NCBI GenBank assembly: GCA_030263275.1
Contig: SZOR01000032.1
Coordinates: 19,170 to 83,169 of the forward strand
Reading direction: 5' to 3'
From: DSNY01 sp016861185
GTDB lineage: Bacteria; Pseudomonadota; Gammaproteobacteria; Burkholderiales; Burkholderiaceae_F
DNA: 64,000 bases
The position numbers and the translations under genes are program-made. The notes under the pieces are model-generated. The model searched no databases. It worked only from the letters and a program-made list of their open reading frames with translations, and was not told where the DNA came from. Numbering within the stretch: the stretch's first letter is position 1; the number at the start of each line of letters is the position of its first letter. This document shows, one piece after another, positions 48,710 through 56,834 of this stretch.

Positions 48710-49918
48710 TCAGAGACCCGGCAACGGCGCTTCGACCAACCGCGCGAAGAAGGCTTCGCACGCGGCCACCTGCTCGTAGCTGATGTACTCGTTCGGCTTG
48801 TGCGCCTGCTCGATCGAGCCGGGCCCAAGCACGACGGTCGGGATGCCGGCGTTCATGAAGATGCTCGCTTCGGTCGCGAAGCTGACCGCGCCGGTGCCCA
48901 GGTGCGCGGTGCGCGCGAGCTGCTGCGCGAACTGCACGACCGGCGCATCCGGCGCGATGCCGAAGGCGGGCAGGTTCAATCCCGGCTCGAACGCGATGTC
49001 GGCATCGGCCGCCACGCGCCGCATCTCGGGCAGCAGCTCGTTTTTCGCGTAGCCGGCGATCTCGTCGACGAGCGGGTCGGTCGGCGTGGCCGGGATGTTG
49101 CGCATCTCGAAGGTGAACTCGCAGTCGCGCGGAACGACGTTGGTGGCGATGCCGCCGTGGATCGTTCCGGTCTGCAGCGTCGTGTACGGCACGCCGAAGC
49201 GCGCGTCGCGCGGCTCGTCGCGGCTCATGCGGTCGGCGATGCCGCGGATGTACGCGATCAGCCGCGCGGCGAACTCGATCGCGTTGACACCGGTCGGCGT
49301 CAGCGCCGAATGCGCTTCGCGGCCGCGCACGCGGCAGCAGAAGTCGCGCTTGCCCTTGTGCGCGACGATCGCCTGCATGTCGGTCGGCTCGCCGATGATG
49401 CAGCCGGCCGGCTTGATGCCGCGCTCGGCCAGATCGGCCACCAGCCCGCGCACGCCGAGGAAAGTCGTTTCCTCGTCGTAGGTCAGCGACAGGTGGATCG
49501 GCGTGCGCTCGGCCGCGGCGAGAAAGCGCGGCGCATGCGCCAGCGCGATCGCGATGAAGCCTTTCATGTCGGCGCTGCCGCGGCCGTGGATCCGGCCGTC
49601 GCGATGGCTCGCCTGGAACGGATCGCTCGCCCAGTCCTGGCCGTCGACCGGCACCGTGTCGGTGTGGCCCGACAGCACGAGCCCGCCCGCCTTCATTGCG
49701 CTTTCATCGCCGAGCGAGCAGAACAGATTCGCCTTCTTCTCGCGCCGGTCGTAGACGAGGTGCGGCTTGACGCCGAGCCCGGCGAGATAGTCGCGCGCGA
49801 ACTCGATCAGTCCCAGGTTCGAGTCGCGGCTGACGGTCGGAAACGCAATCAACCGGTCGATCATTCCGAGCGCGGCGGCCGACGGCGCGGCGACGGCGGA
49901 TTCGTGGGGTTTGTTCAT
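48710..49918 (-). CDS. argE: Acetylornithine deacetylase-type M20 metallohydrolase
   Basis: The 402-residue M20 enzyme has GLVLSGHTDTVPVDGQDW (metal-binding His and catalytic Asp at about 92), GRGSADMKGFIAIAL (metal-binding Asp at about 123), the catalytic Glu pair in LTYDEETTFLG at about 156, GEPTDMQAIVAHKGKRD, and VSFATEASIF with the C-terminal HKPNEYI metal His. It matches ArgE-type acetylornithine deacetylases in layout, but other N-acyl amino acid substrates are possible. It starts at MNKPHESAV and is divergent from the Hsp20 cluster. Confidence 0.85.
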   Translation of the reverse strand: MNKPHESAVAAPSAAALGMIDRLIAFPTVSRDSNLGLIEFARDYLAGLGVKPHLVYDRREKKANLFCSLGDESAMKAGGLVLSGHTDTVPVDGQDWASDPFQASHRDGRIHGRGSADMKGFIAIALAHAPRFLAAAERTPIHLSLTYDEETTFLGVRGLVADLAERGIKPAGCIIGEPTDMQAIVAHKGKRDFCCRVRGREAHSALTPTGVNAIEFAARLIAYIRGIADRMSRDEPRDARFGVPYTTLQTGTIHGGIATNVVPRDCEFTFEMRNIPATPTDPLVDEIAGYAKNELLPEMRRVAADADIAFEPGLNLPAFGIAPDAPVVQFAQQLARTAHLGTGAVSFATEASIFMNAGIPTVVLGPGSIEQAHKPNEYISYEQVAACEAFFARLVEAPLPGL

Positions 49919-49981
49919 GGCCAAGGTCCCGGCGGGTGACGAACGCATTGTAGGAGAGCGCCCCGCCGGTGCAGCCGCACC

Positions 49982-50010
49982 CTTGAAGCCGCCTGCGCCG
50001 ACCACCATCT
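49982..50010 (+). promoter_or_regulatory. Sigma-32 heat-shock promoter of the Hsp20 cluster
   Basis: CTTGAA (49982-49987) and CACCATCT (50003-50010) are separated by 15 bases. This is very close to the sigma-32 consensus CTTGAAA-N11-16-CCCCATNT. Transcription would start about 55 bases before the first Hsp20 ATG. Confidence 0.8.
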
Positions 50011-50072
50011 GAACGCCCGACGGCGCAGGGCGCGCCGTCGGACTGTGCAATGCGACAAGGAGGGCAACGAAC

Positions 50073-50519
50073 ATGTTTCCATCGTTCTTTGCGCCGGCCG
50101 GCGATCTGTTCGCCGAACTCGATCGCCTGAGCCGTGACATGCAGCAGTTGTTCGACGGCATGCCCGTCAATATCCGCGCCGGCCGCCGCGGCGGCTTCCC
50201 GGCGCTGAACATCGGGCACACGCCGTCGTCGGTCGAGGTGTACGCCTTCGCGCCCGGCCTGGATCCGCAGCGCATCAAGGTCGAGATCCACAAGGGCGTG
50301 CTGACGATCGAAGGCGAACGCGCCTCGGACCTGCCGCCTGCGGGCGACAAGGTCAACGTCTACGCCAACGAGCGCATGGCCGGCAGCTTCAAGCGCGTGC
50401 TCGGCCTGCCCGACGACGTCGATCCGGCGCAGGTCGACGCGACCTATCGCGACGGGCTGCTGCACGTCTCGATCAAACGCCGCGCCGACGCGCAACCGCG
50501 GCGCATTTCGATCAACTGA
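50073..50519 (+). CDS. Hsp20/alpha-crystallin small heat shock protein
   Basis: The 148-residue protein has an N-terminal arm (MFPSFFAPAGDLFAELDRLS) and an alpha-crystallin domain from about 44 (ALNIGHTPSSVEVYAFAPGL, GVLTIEGERASDLPP, SFKRVLGLPDDVDPAQVDAT, GLLHVSIKRR). The terminal IXI/V motif is ISIN. AAGGAGG precedes the ATG. It is the first of three adjacent Hsp20 genes. Confidence 0.93.
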   Translation: MFPSFFAPAGDLFAELDRLSRDMQQLFDGMPVNIRAGRRGGFPALNIGHTPSSVEVYAFAPGLDPQRIKVEIHKGVLTIEGERASDLPPAGDKVNVYANERMAGSFKRVLGLPDDVDPAQVDATYRDGLLHVSIKRRADAQPRRISIN

Positions 50520-50532
50520 GAGGAGGCGAGCC

Positions 50533-50910
50533 ATGACGGAAACGAGGAGCAATGCGCCGGCCGAAACGCGGCGCGACGATCCCGTGCTGCTGCCGCCGGT
50601 GGACATCGTCGAGGACGATGCCGGTATCACCGTGTACGCGGACCTGCCGGGCGTGCCGAAGGACAAGCTCACGGTGCGCACGGACAGCGAGTCGCTGACG
50701 ATCGAAGGCGACATCTCCTTCGGGCTGCCGCAGAACATGGACGCGGTGCTCGCGGAGGTGCAGGCGCCGCGCTATCGGCGCAGCTTCGCGCTGAGCCGCG
50801 AACTCGACACGGAGAAGAGCGAGGCGGTCTTCAAGGACGGCGTGCTCAAGCTGCGCATCCCGAAGGTCGAGCAGGCCAAACCGCGCCGCATCGACGTCAA
50901 GGTCGCCTGA
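50533..50910 (+). CDS. Hsp20/alpha-crystallin small heat shock protein
   Basis: The 125-residue protein has a very short N-terminal arm and an alpha-crystallin domain: PPVDIVEDDAGITVYADLPG, KLTVRTDSESLTIEGDI, RYRRSFALSRELDTEKSEAV and VLKLRIPKVEQAKPRRIDVK. It starts 13 bases after the previous gene, with GAGAGGAGGCGAGCC in between, so they share a transcript. Confidence 0.92.
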   Translation: MTETRSNAPAETRRDDPVLLPPVDIVEDDAGITVYADLPGVPKDKLTVRTDSESLTIEGDISFGLPQNMDAVLAEVQAPRYRRSFALSRELDTEKSEAVFKDGVLKLRIPKVEQAKPRRIDVKVA

Positions 50911-50933
50911 GCAGCCAGCGGCGGAGGCTCACC

Positions 50934-51434
50934 ATGAGCAATCCCATCGACGCCCTGAAACGCACCTTTGCCGACGCCTGGGAATCGGTCGAAAGCGGCT
51001 GGCAGCGCGTGCGCGCCCAGGCCGCCGATGCGCTGACGCGCTTTCGCGGCGGCGCGCGCCAGACGCAGCCGGCGCGCGCTGAAGGCGAACCGCCCCCGCC
51101 GGGGTGGGGTCTGCTGGCGAGCGACGTGATCGAGGACGATCGCCGCGTGGTCGTCCGCGTCGAAATCCCCGGTATGAACCGCGGCGATCTCGACCTGCAG
51201 GTCGTCGGCGACGCGCTCGTGGTCAGCGGCGAGAAACGCTACGAGTCCGACGACATCCGCGGCCAGTGGCGCGTGCGCCAGTGCGCCTACGGCGCGTTCC
51301 GCCGCGTGATTCCGCTGCCAATCCCCGTGCGCGCCGACGAGGCGAAGGCCACCTGCCGCGACGGCGTACTGCGCGTGGAACTGCCCAAGCGCGACCCCGG
51401 CGCGCCGCGCGCCTTCCGCCTGCAGGTGAAGTAA
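50934..51434 (+). CDS. Hsp20/alpha-crystallin small heat shock protein, diverged N-terminus
   Basis: The 166-residue protein has an amphipathic N-terminal helix (LKRTFADAWESVESGWQRVR) followed by an alpha-crystallin domain: SDVIEDDRRVVVRVEIPGMN, LQVVGDALVVSGEKRYES, AYGAFRRVIPLPIPVRADEA and VLRVELPKRDPG. It follows the second gene by 23 bp. The three proteins are diverse in their arms, which suggests different clients or hetero-oligomers. Confidence 0.92.
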   Translation: MSNPIDALKRTFADAWESVESGWQRVRAQAADALTRFRGGARQTQPARAEGEPPPPGWGLLASDVIEDDRRVVVRVEIPGMNRGDLDLQVVGDALVVSGEKRYESDDIRGQWRVRQCAYGAFRRVIPLPIPVRADEAKATCRDGVLRVELPKRDPGAPRAFRLQVK

Positions 51435-51440
51435 GAGGCC

Positions 51441-51470
51441 CGCCCGCACGGCTAACCGCCGGTGCGGGTG
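51441..51470. terminator. Possible hairpin between the Hsp20 cluster and the convergent GNAT gene
   Basis: CCCGCAC (51443-51449) pairs with GTGCGGG (51462-51468), with CGG/CCG-type inner pairing. There is no T-run, so factor-independent termination is uncertain. Confidence 0.35.
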
Positions 51471-51904
51471 GGTCGCTCCAGTTCGAAGCGGATCTCGCCG
51501 CGCGCGGTAACGCCGGCGCGCTGCCAGCCGGCGGCGATGTAGAAACGCTCGGCGCGCGTGCCGGGTTCGGTCGTCAGCCACAGCTTGCGCAGGCCGCGCG
51601 ACCACAGCCACGCGATCATCGCGTCGTGAAGCTGCCGGCCGTAGCCGCGGCGCTCGTGAGCGGGATCGACGAACAGCGCCCAGACGTTGCCGTCGGTCGC
51701 ATTGCCGATCGCGAACGCGACGACTTCGCCGTCGATGTCGATCACCCAGCCGCGGCCGGTCGCTTCGATCGCGCGCTGCACGTCGCCATCGGTGATCACG
51801 GACGAGGTCAGCCGGTTCTCGCGCACCGAGCGGCGCACGCGCTGAATCGCGGCGATGTCGGTCCGGCGGGCTTGTCTGAGGATGCCGTCATCCATGAGCC
51901 GCAT
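51452..51904 (-). CDS. GNAT family N-acetyltransferase
   Basis: The 150-residue protein has the GNAT motifs ILRQARRTDIAAIQRVRRSV (alpha1), WVIDIDGEVVAFAIG, NVWALFVDPAHERRGYGRQL with the acetyl-CoA pyrophosphate loop RRGYG, and TEPGTRAERFYIAAGWQRAG. ATGs at 51904 and 51895 are both possible starts. It lies 8 bp after the RCC1 lipoprotein gene and converges on the Hsp20 cluster. A decayed copy of its N-terminal coding sequence is found at 61212-61345. Confidence 0.88.
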   Translation of the reverse strand: MRLMDDGILRQARRTDIAAIQRVRRSVRENRLTSSVITDGDVQRAIEATGRGWVIDIDGEVVAFAIGNATDGNVWALFVDPAHERRGYGRQLHDAMIAWLWSRGLRKLWLTTEPGTRAERFYIAAGWQRAGVTARGEIRFELERPTRTGG

Positions 51905-51912
51905 TCTGAGCT

Positions 51913-54051
51913 TCAGTTGAGGTTCACGTTCAGCACCTGCACCGGTGCAAGCACGTTGCCGCCCGTAGCACCGTTGCCGATCTGCCCGCTGTCGTTGCCG
52001 CCCCAAGCCCACACCGTGCCGTCTCCGCGCAGCGCGAGCACATGGTTGGCGCCGACCGCGAACGCGTACGCGCCGCCGGGCAGCGTCGGAATCGGCGCCG
52101 CGCTCGAGCGGAACGCCGGCGTCAGGCTGCCGGTGCCGAGCTGGCCGTTGCTGTTCGAGCCCCACACCATCGGCACCTCGCTCATCGCGATCGAGCTGTT
52201 GCCGCCGGCGGCGATCGAAAAGGCGCGGCTGAAACCGAGCACGGGCACCGGCGTCGAGCGGTTGGTCGTCGTGCCGTCGCCGAGCTGGCCTTCGCCGTTT
52301 GCGCCCCAGGCGACGACGGCGCCGTTGCCGAGCAAGGCGAGCGCGTGTTCGTTGCCCGCTGCGATCGCAGTCACACCCGCCAGTCCGCTCACCTGCACCG
52401 GCGACGAGCGATTGGTCGTCGTGCCGTCGCCGAGCTGTCCCGCGTTGTTCGCGCCCCACGCCCACACGGTGCCGTCGCTGCGCAGTGCGAGCGAGAAATG
52501 CCCGCCGGCGGCGATCGCGACGATGTTGGTCAGGCTCGGTACCTGCACCGCGCGCAGCCGATCGGTCGTCGTGCCGTCGCCCAACTGCCCCGAACCGTTG
52601 AAGCCGATGGCGAACACGCGGCCGTCGTTGCGCACGATCAGCGTGTGCAGCGTACCGGCCGAAGCCGCGATCGCGCCGGTGACGACGAAGCCGTTGTCGT
52701 GTGTGACGGGCACAGGCACCGGCTGCGAGCTGGTGTTGCCGTTGCCGAGTTGGCCGAAGCCGTTGTAGCCCCAGCCCCAGACGGCGGTCGTGTTGCTGAT
52801 CAGCAGGCCGTGCCGCGCGCCGGAGCCGGTCGCAATGGCGAGCGCCGGTTCGGCGACGAGTTGCTGGATCGGCCCCGGGGCGTTGCGATCGCCGCCGCTG
52901 CCGTTGCCGAGCGCCTCGCCCGAGTCGGTGCCCCACGACAGCAGCACGGTGCCCGCGGCATTGCGCGCCAGGCTGAAACCGTTGCCGGCGGCGATGCGCG
53001 GTCCGCTCGCCGTCGGCGGAGGCGGCGCGCTGCCGACCGTCAGGCGCGCGGCATTGCTGGTCACACTGCCGGCCGCGTTGAAGGCGCGCGCGCGGAAACG
53101 CGCGTCGTTGTCGCTCGCCTGCACGTTGGTCAGCGTGTAGCTGGCATTGGTTGCGCCGACGATGTCGGAGAACGTGTTCCCGCCGTCGTTCGAGCGCTGC
53201 CACTGGTATTGCACGTTGGTGCCGGTGGCGACGACGGTGAACGTCGCATTCGCACCCACCGCGACCGAAACGTCCTGCGGCTGCTGCGTGATCGCCGGCG
53301 GCACGATGTTCGCGGTCACCGTCAGCGTCGCCCCGGCACTGGTCGTTGCGCCCTCGATGTTGGAGACGATCGCGCGATAGCGATCGCCGTGGTCGGCGAC
53401 GATGGTCGTGGCGGGCGTCGTGTAGCTCGCCGCGGTCGCGCCGGCGATGTCGGCGAACGTCGCACCGCCGTCGTCCGAGCGCTGCCATTGATACGCGAAC
53501 GGCGGCGTGCCGAGCGCGATGACGGAGAAGGTCGCCGTCTGCCCCTCGACCACGCTCGCGTCCTGCGGCTGCTGCGTGATCACCGGCGGCAGGTTGCCGA
53601 GCAGGAAGAACGAGAAGCTCGTCACCTGCGCGGTCGCGGTGCCCGCGCCGATGGTCGCGCCGGGCACGGGCTCCCACTGATTCTGCGCGTTGGTCTTGTA
53701 CAGCACCGGCGTCGCGCCCGCGGGCACCCGCGCCGGATCGAACGGCACGGTGACGGTCACCGGCGCGACGAAGGTCGTGCCGTGCGGCGTGAATGCGTAC
53801 ATCGGCCCGAACGCATTGAAACCGCTCGGCACCGCCGGCGCACCGCTCGCCGACTGCGCGATCGCGATCGGCGTCGCGTTCGCCAACGCGCCCGGCGGAA
53901 TCACGACCCGTGCGCCGTTCGGCCCGCTGACGGTGCCGCCGGCCGGGCCGACCGTCGGCACGTTCTGCTGCGCTTCGCCGCCGCTGCCGCTGCAAGCGGC
54001 GAGTAGCAACAGGAGACTCGACAAGAGCATCAGCCGGACGCGATCGAACAT
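51913..54051 (-). CDS. Surface lipoprotein with ZU5-like, Ig-like and RCC1 repeats
   Basis: The 712-residue protein has a lipoprotein signal (MFDRVRLMLLSSLLLLLAAC). A ZU5-like domain follows (GGTVSGPNGARVVIPPGALA, about 38-150), then two Ig-like domains (PPVITQQPQDASVVEGQTAT and PPAITQQPQDVSVAVGANAT). The rest is a beta-propeller of RCC1 repeats, each with a core like VWAWGANNAGQLGDGTTTNR and IAAGNEHALALLGNG. It is probably anchored in the outer membrane. RCC1 propellers in bacteria are found in secreted or surface adhesion proteins, but no partner is known. TTGGAGGTTCTT decides the start. Confidence 0.85.
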   Translation of the reverse strand: MFDRVRLMLLSSLLLLLAACSGSGGEAQQNVPTVGPAGGTVSGPNGARVVIPPGALANATPIAIAQSASGAPAVPSGFNAFGPMYAFTPHGTTFVAPVTVTVPFDPARVPAGATPVLYKTNAQNQWEPVPGATIGAGTATAQVTSFSFFLLGNLPPVITQQPQDASVVEGQTATFSVIALGTPPFAYQWQRSDDGGATFADIAGATAASYTTPATTIVADHGDRYRAIVSNIEGATTSAGATLTVTANIVPPAITQQPQDVSVAVGANATFTVVATGTNVQYQWQRSNDGGNTFSDIVGATNASYTLTNVQASDNDARFRARAFNAAGSVTSNAARLTVGSAPPPPTASGPRIAAGNGFSLARNAAGTVLLSWGTDSGEALGNGSGGDRNAPGPIQQLVAEPALAIATGSGARHGLLISNTTAVWGWGYNGFGQLGNGNTSSQPVPVPVTHDNGFVVTGAIAASAGTLHTLIVRNDGRVFAIGFNGSGQLGDGTTTDRLRAVQVPSLTNIVAIAAGGHFSLALRSDGTVWAWGANNAGQLGDGTTTNRSSPVQVSGLAGVTAIAAGNEHALALLGNGAVVAWGANGEGQLGDGTTTNRSTPVPVLGFSRAFSIAAGGNSSIAMSEVPMVWGSNSNGQLGTGSLTPAFRSSAAPIPTLPGGAYAFAVGANHVLALRGDGTVWAWGGNDSGQIGNGATGGNVLAPVQVLNVNLN

Positions 54052-54069
54052 AAGAACCTCCAAGCGTTG

Positions 54070-54208
54070 TCGTGCTCCCTCTCCCACATCAGTGGGAGAG
54101 GGTTGGGGTGAGGGCCGTCTGCTTTGCGCCCGATCGCAAGGGATGCCCTCATCCCCCGCCTTCTCCCGCTGATGCGGGAGAAGGAGCCCAACCCTCCCCC
54201 GCGCACGG
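54070..54208. repeat. Inverted pair of CCCTCTCCC/GGGAGAGGG-type intergenic repeats
   Basis: The gap between the two RCC1 lipoprotein genes holds one unit at 54070-54118 (CCCTCTCCCACATCAGTGGG core, then GGGGTGAGGG) and a second, inverted unit at 54146-54208 (CCCTCATCCC, then CTTCTCCCGCTGATGCGGGA). Each forms its own hairpin and the pair could pair together. This is a very common dispersed repeat type in proteobacteria, here serving as the boundary of the two lipoprotein units. Confidence 0.75.
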
Positions 54209-54218
54209 CAGAGGGCGT

Positions 54219-56606
54219 TCAATTCAGGTTCACGTTGCGCACGAGCACCGGCGCCTCGCGCTGGGTCGCCGCCGTGCCGTCGTTCAACTGGCCCGCGGTG
54301 TTGTTGCCCCACGCCCAGACGTTGCCGTTGCCATCCAGCGCCAGCGAGTGATTGGCACCGGCGCCGATCGCGACCACGTTCGGCGGCAGGCCCGTCACCT
54401 GCCCCGGCGTCGGTTCGGCCGGCGTGTCGGTGCCGAAGCCGCATTGCCCGTATTCGTTGAAGCCCCAGGCGTACACGCGGCCGTCGGCCAGCAGTGCGAG
54501 CGCATGACCGTCCCAAGCGGCGGCGATCGCCAACGCCGGCGCCGGCAAATCCACGGCCACCGGCGAAGAGCGCGTTTCGGTCGTGCCGTCGCCGAGCTGT
54601 CCGGCGGCGTTGAAGCCCCAGGCGAGCACTCGCCCTTGGTCGGTGAGCGCCAGCGAAAACGTGCCGCCGGCGGCGATCGCGACGATCGGTGCGGGCAGCG
54701 GGATCGGCGTCGGCGTCAGGCTCGCGGTCGTCGTGCCGTTGCCGAGCTGACCTGCGTTGTTCGCGCCCCACGCCCACACGCTGCCGTCGCGGCGCAACGC
54801 CAGCGCATGACGCGATCCGGCCGCCACCGCAACGACGTCACTCAGCGTGCCGACCGGCACCGGCGCGGGCCGCGCCGTCACCGTGCCGTCGCCGAGCTGG
54901 CCGAAGTCGTTGTTGCCCCAGGCGCGCACCGTGCCGTCGGCCAGCACCGCGAGCGAGAAGCTGCGCACGCCCTCGAGACTCGCGGCCACCGCACGCGCAG
55001 CACCGAGTCCCGGAACCGGCTGCGGCGTGGCGCGATCGGCAGTGCTGCCGTCGCCGAGCTGGCCGTCGCGGTTGCGGCCCCACGCCCACACTTCGCCGTT
55101 GGCGCGGATGGCGAGCGCGTGATCGAAGCCGACCGAGAACGTCGCCACGTCGGCGAGTGCAGCCACGTCGACCGCGTCGCCGCGCGGATCGAACGTGCCG
55201 TCGCCGAGCTGGCCGCTGCTGTTCCTGCCCCATGCGCGCAAGGTGGCATCGGCGCGCAACCCGATCGAATGCCCGCCGCCGCCGCCGACGCGCACCAGCA
55301 CCGCGCCGGGATTCAGCCGCACGCTGAGCAGCGCACTGGCCGACAGCACCGAGCCGGCGCCGTTGAAGGCGCGCACGCGGAAGAACGTGCCGTCGTCGGC
55401 CAGCGTCGCGTTCGACAAGGTGCACGTGGCGCTGTTGCCGCAACGGGATTCGATCGCGAAGTTGGTGCCGTCGCGGCTGCTGTGCCATTCGTACGACAGG
55501 TTGCCGCCGGTGGCGACCACGGTGAAGCTCGCGCCCGTTCCTGCCGCCACCGTCAGCGATTGCGGCTGCTGCGTGATCGCGGGCGGGACCGGCTGCGCCA
55601 GCACCGACAGCCGCGCCGTGCGGCTGCACGTCGTGCCGGCGCGGTTGGTCGCGCACAGGCGGAAGCCGGCGCCGTCGTCTGCCTGCTGCGCGACGAACGA
55701 CAGCACGGTCGCCGTTTCGTTCGGCAGCGCGTTGCAGCCGGGGTCGCAGCGCTCCCATTGCAGCGTCTGCGGCACCGACGAGGTCGACGCGGCGACGAAG
55801 GACACACGCGTCCCGGCGACCACTTCCGCGTCGATCGGCTGGTTGACGATCCGCGGCGCGATGGGCTGCACCAGCAGCCGCGCCGCGCGGCTGTCTTCGA
55901 AGATGCCGGCCCCGAAGCCGACCGCGGTCACGCGCGCCATGTACAGCGTGTTGTCGTCGGCCAGCGTCACGCGCGGGATCAGGATCTCCGGATTCGTTTC
56001 GCCGGGAAGCGGCACGCCGTTGCGGAACCACTGGTAGCGCACCTGCTGGTAGCGCGCCGCTTCGACGCGGAAGAACGCGAAACCGCCTTCGAACGTCGTC
56101 TGATCCTCGGGCTGATCGATGATGCGCACCCGGTCGATGCAGCAGATCACGCCGATCCAGGAAAAGCTCGTCACCGCCGCGGTCAGCGTATTGCCGTTGC
56201 GCTCGGCCACGAGCGGCTGCCAGCCGTTGCCGCGCGTCTTGAGCAGCAGCGGTTCCTGGCCTGCCGGCAACGCCGCGGCATCGAACGGCACCGTCAACGT
56301 CACCGGCAGGCCGAACGTCGTGCCATGCGGCGTAATCGAATACGCCGGCGCGAGGCTCGGTGCGTTCGCGGGAAACGGCGGCGCGCCGCCCGTATCGACC
56401 GCGATCGTGATCGGCGTGTCGGCCGCAAGCGCGTTCGGCGGAATCGCCAGCACGACGCCGTTCGGCCCGGCGATCGTGCCGCCGGCGCTGCCCACGGTTT
56501 GCGTCACGGACTGCGGGTTCTGCGGCAGTGCGCCCGCGCCTCCCCCGCCGCAAGCGGCGGCCAGACCCGCAACCAAAAGAATCGCGATCCATCTCAGAAC
56601 TCGCAT
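54219..56606 (-). CDS. Surface lipoprotein with ZU5-like, Ig-like and RCC1 repeats (paralogue)
   Basis: The 795-residue protein has a lipoprotein signal (MRVLRWIAILLVAGLAAACG). A ZU5-like domain follows (GGTIAGPNGVVLAIPPNALA, about 43-155), then three Ig-like domains, two with cysteine pairs (WERCDPGCNALP; SRCGNSATCTLS). The RCC1 propeller has units such as VWAWGRNRDGQLGDGSTADR and VAVAAGSRHALALRRDG. It ends in NVNLN exactly like its neighbour, so the two arose by duplication. The ribosome site is AAGGGGGCGACAC. Its start overlaps the end of the small gene upstream by 13 bases. Confidence 0.85.
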   Translation of the reverse strand: MRVLRWIAILLVAGLAAACGGGGAGALPQNPQSVTQTVGSAGGTIAGPNGVVLAIPPNALAADTPITIAVDTGGAPPFPANAPSLAPAYSITPHGTTFGLPVTLTVPFDAAALPAGQEPLLLKTRGNGWQPLVAERNGNTLTAAVTSFSWIGVICCIDRVRIIDQPEDQTTFEGGFAFFRVEAARYQQVRYQWFRNGVPLPGETNPEILIPRVTLADDNTLYMARVTAVGFGAGIFEDSRAARLLVQPIAPRIVNQPIDAEVVAGTRVSFVAASTSSVPQTLQWERCDPGCNALPNETATVLSFVAQQADDGAGFRLCATNRAGTTCSRTARLSVLAQPVPPAITQQPQSLTVAAGTGASFTVVATGGNLSYEWHSSRDGTNFAIESRCGNSATCTLSNATLADDGTFFRVRAFNGAGSVLSASALLSVRLNPGAVLVRVGGGGGHSIGLRADATLRAWGRNSSGQLGDGTFDPRGDAVDVAALADVATFSVGFDHALAIRANGEVWAWGRNRDGQLGDGSTADRATPQPVPGLGAARAVAASLEGVRSFSLAVLADGTVRAWGNNDFGQLGDGTVTARPAPVPVGTLSDVVAVAAGSRHALALRRDGSVWAWGANNAGQLGNGTTTASLTPTPIPLPAPIVAIAAGGTFSLALTDQGRVLAWGFNAAGQLGDGTTETRSSPVAVDLPAPALAIAAAWDGHALALLADGRVYAWGFNEYGQCGFGTDTPAEPTPGQVTGLPPNVVAIGAGANHSLALDGNGNVWAWGNNTAGQLNDGTAATQREAPVLVRNVNLN

Positions 56607-56812
56607 GTGTCGCCCCCTTGCTGCTTCGCCTTTGCATCGCCGCGGGTCGCCGCCGCCGGCGCCTCGGTGCCCGGCACCGACTCGTCGAAGTACCGCGCCA
56701 TGTCGGCCGCGGTGTTGAACATCCGCGTGTCCTCGTCGTCGACGCGGCGCACGCTGGCGCGGAATCCGCTCTCGCGCCACACCCGCACGACGTAGAGCGT
56801 CGCGTCGCCCAT
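56594..56812 (-). CDS. Small hypothetical protein upstream of the RCC1 lipoproteins
   Basis: The 72-residue product (MGDATLYVVRVWRESGFRAS ... RMFNTAADMARYFDES) looks like a small alpha/beta domain with a low-complexity tail. GGAG lies seven bases before the ATG. It overlaps the following lipoprotein start by 13 bp and follows the broken PAP2 gene by 22 bp, so it is probably part of the same transcript. Confidence 0.6.
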   Translation of the reverse strand: MGDATLYVVRVWRESGFRASVRRVDDEDTRMFNTAADMARYFDESVPGTEAPAAATRGDAKAKQQGGDTCEF

Positions 56813-56834
56813 GACCCGCTCCGGACTCCGGCCC

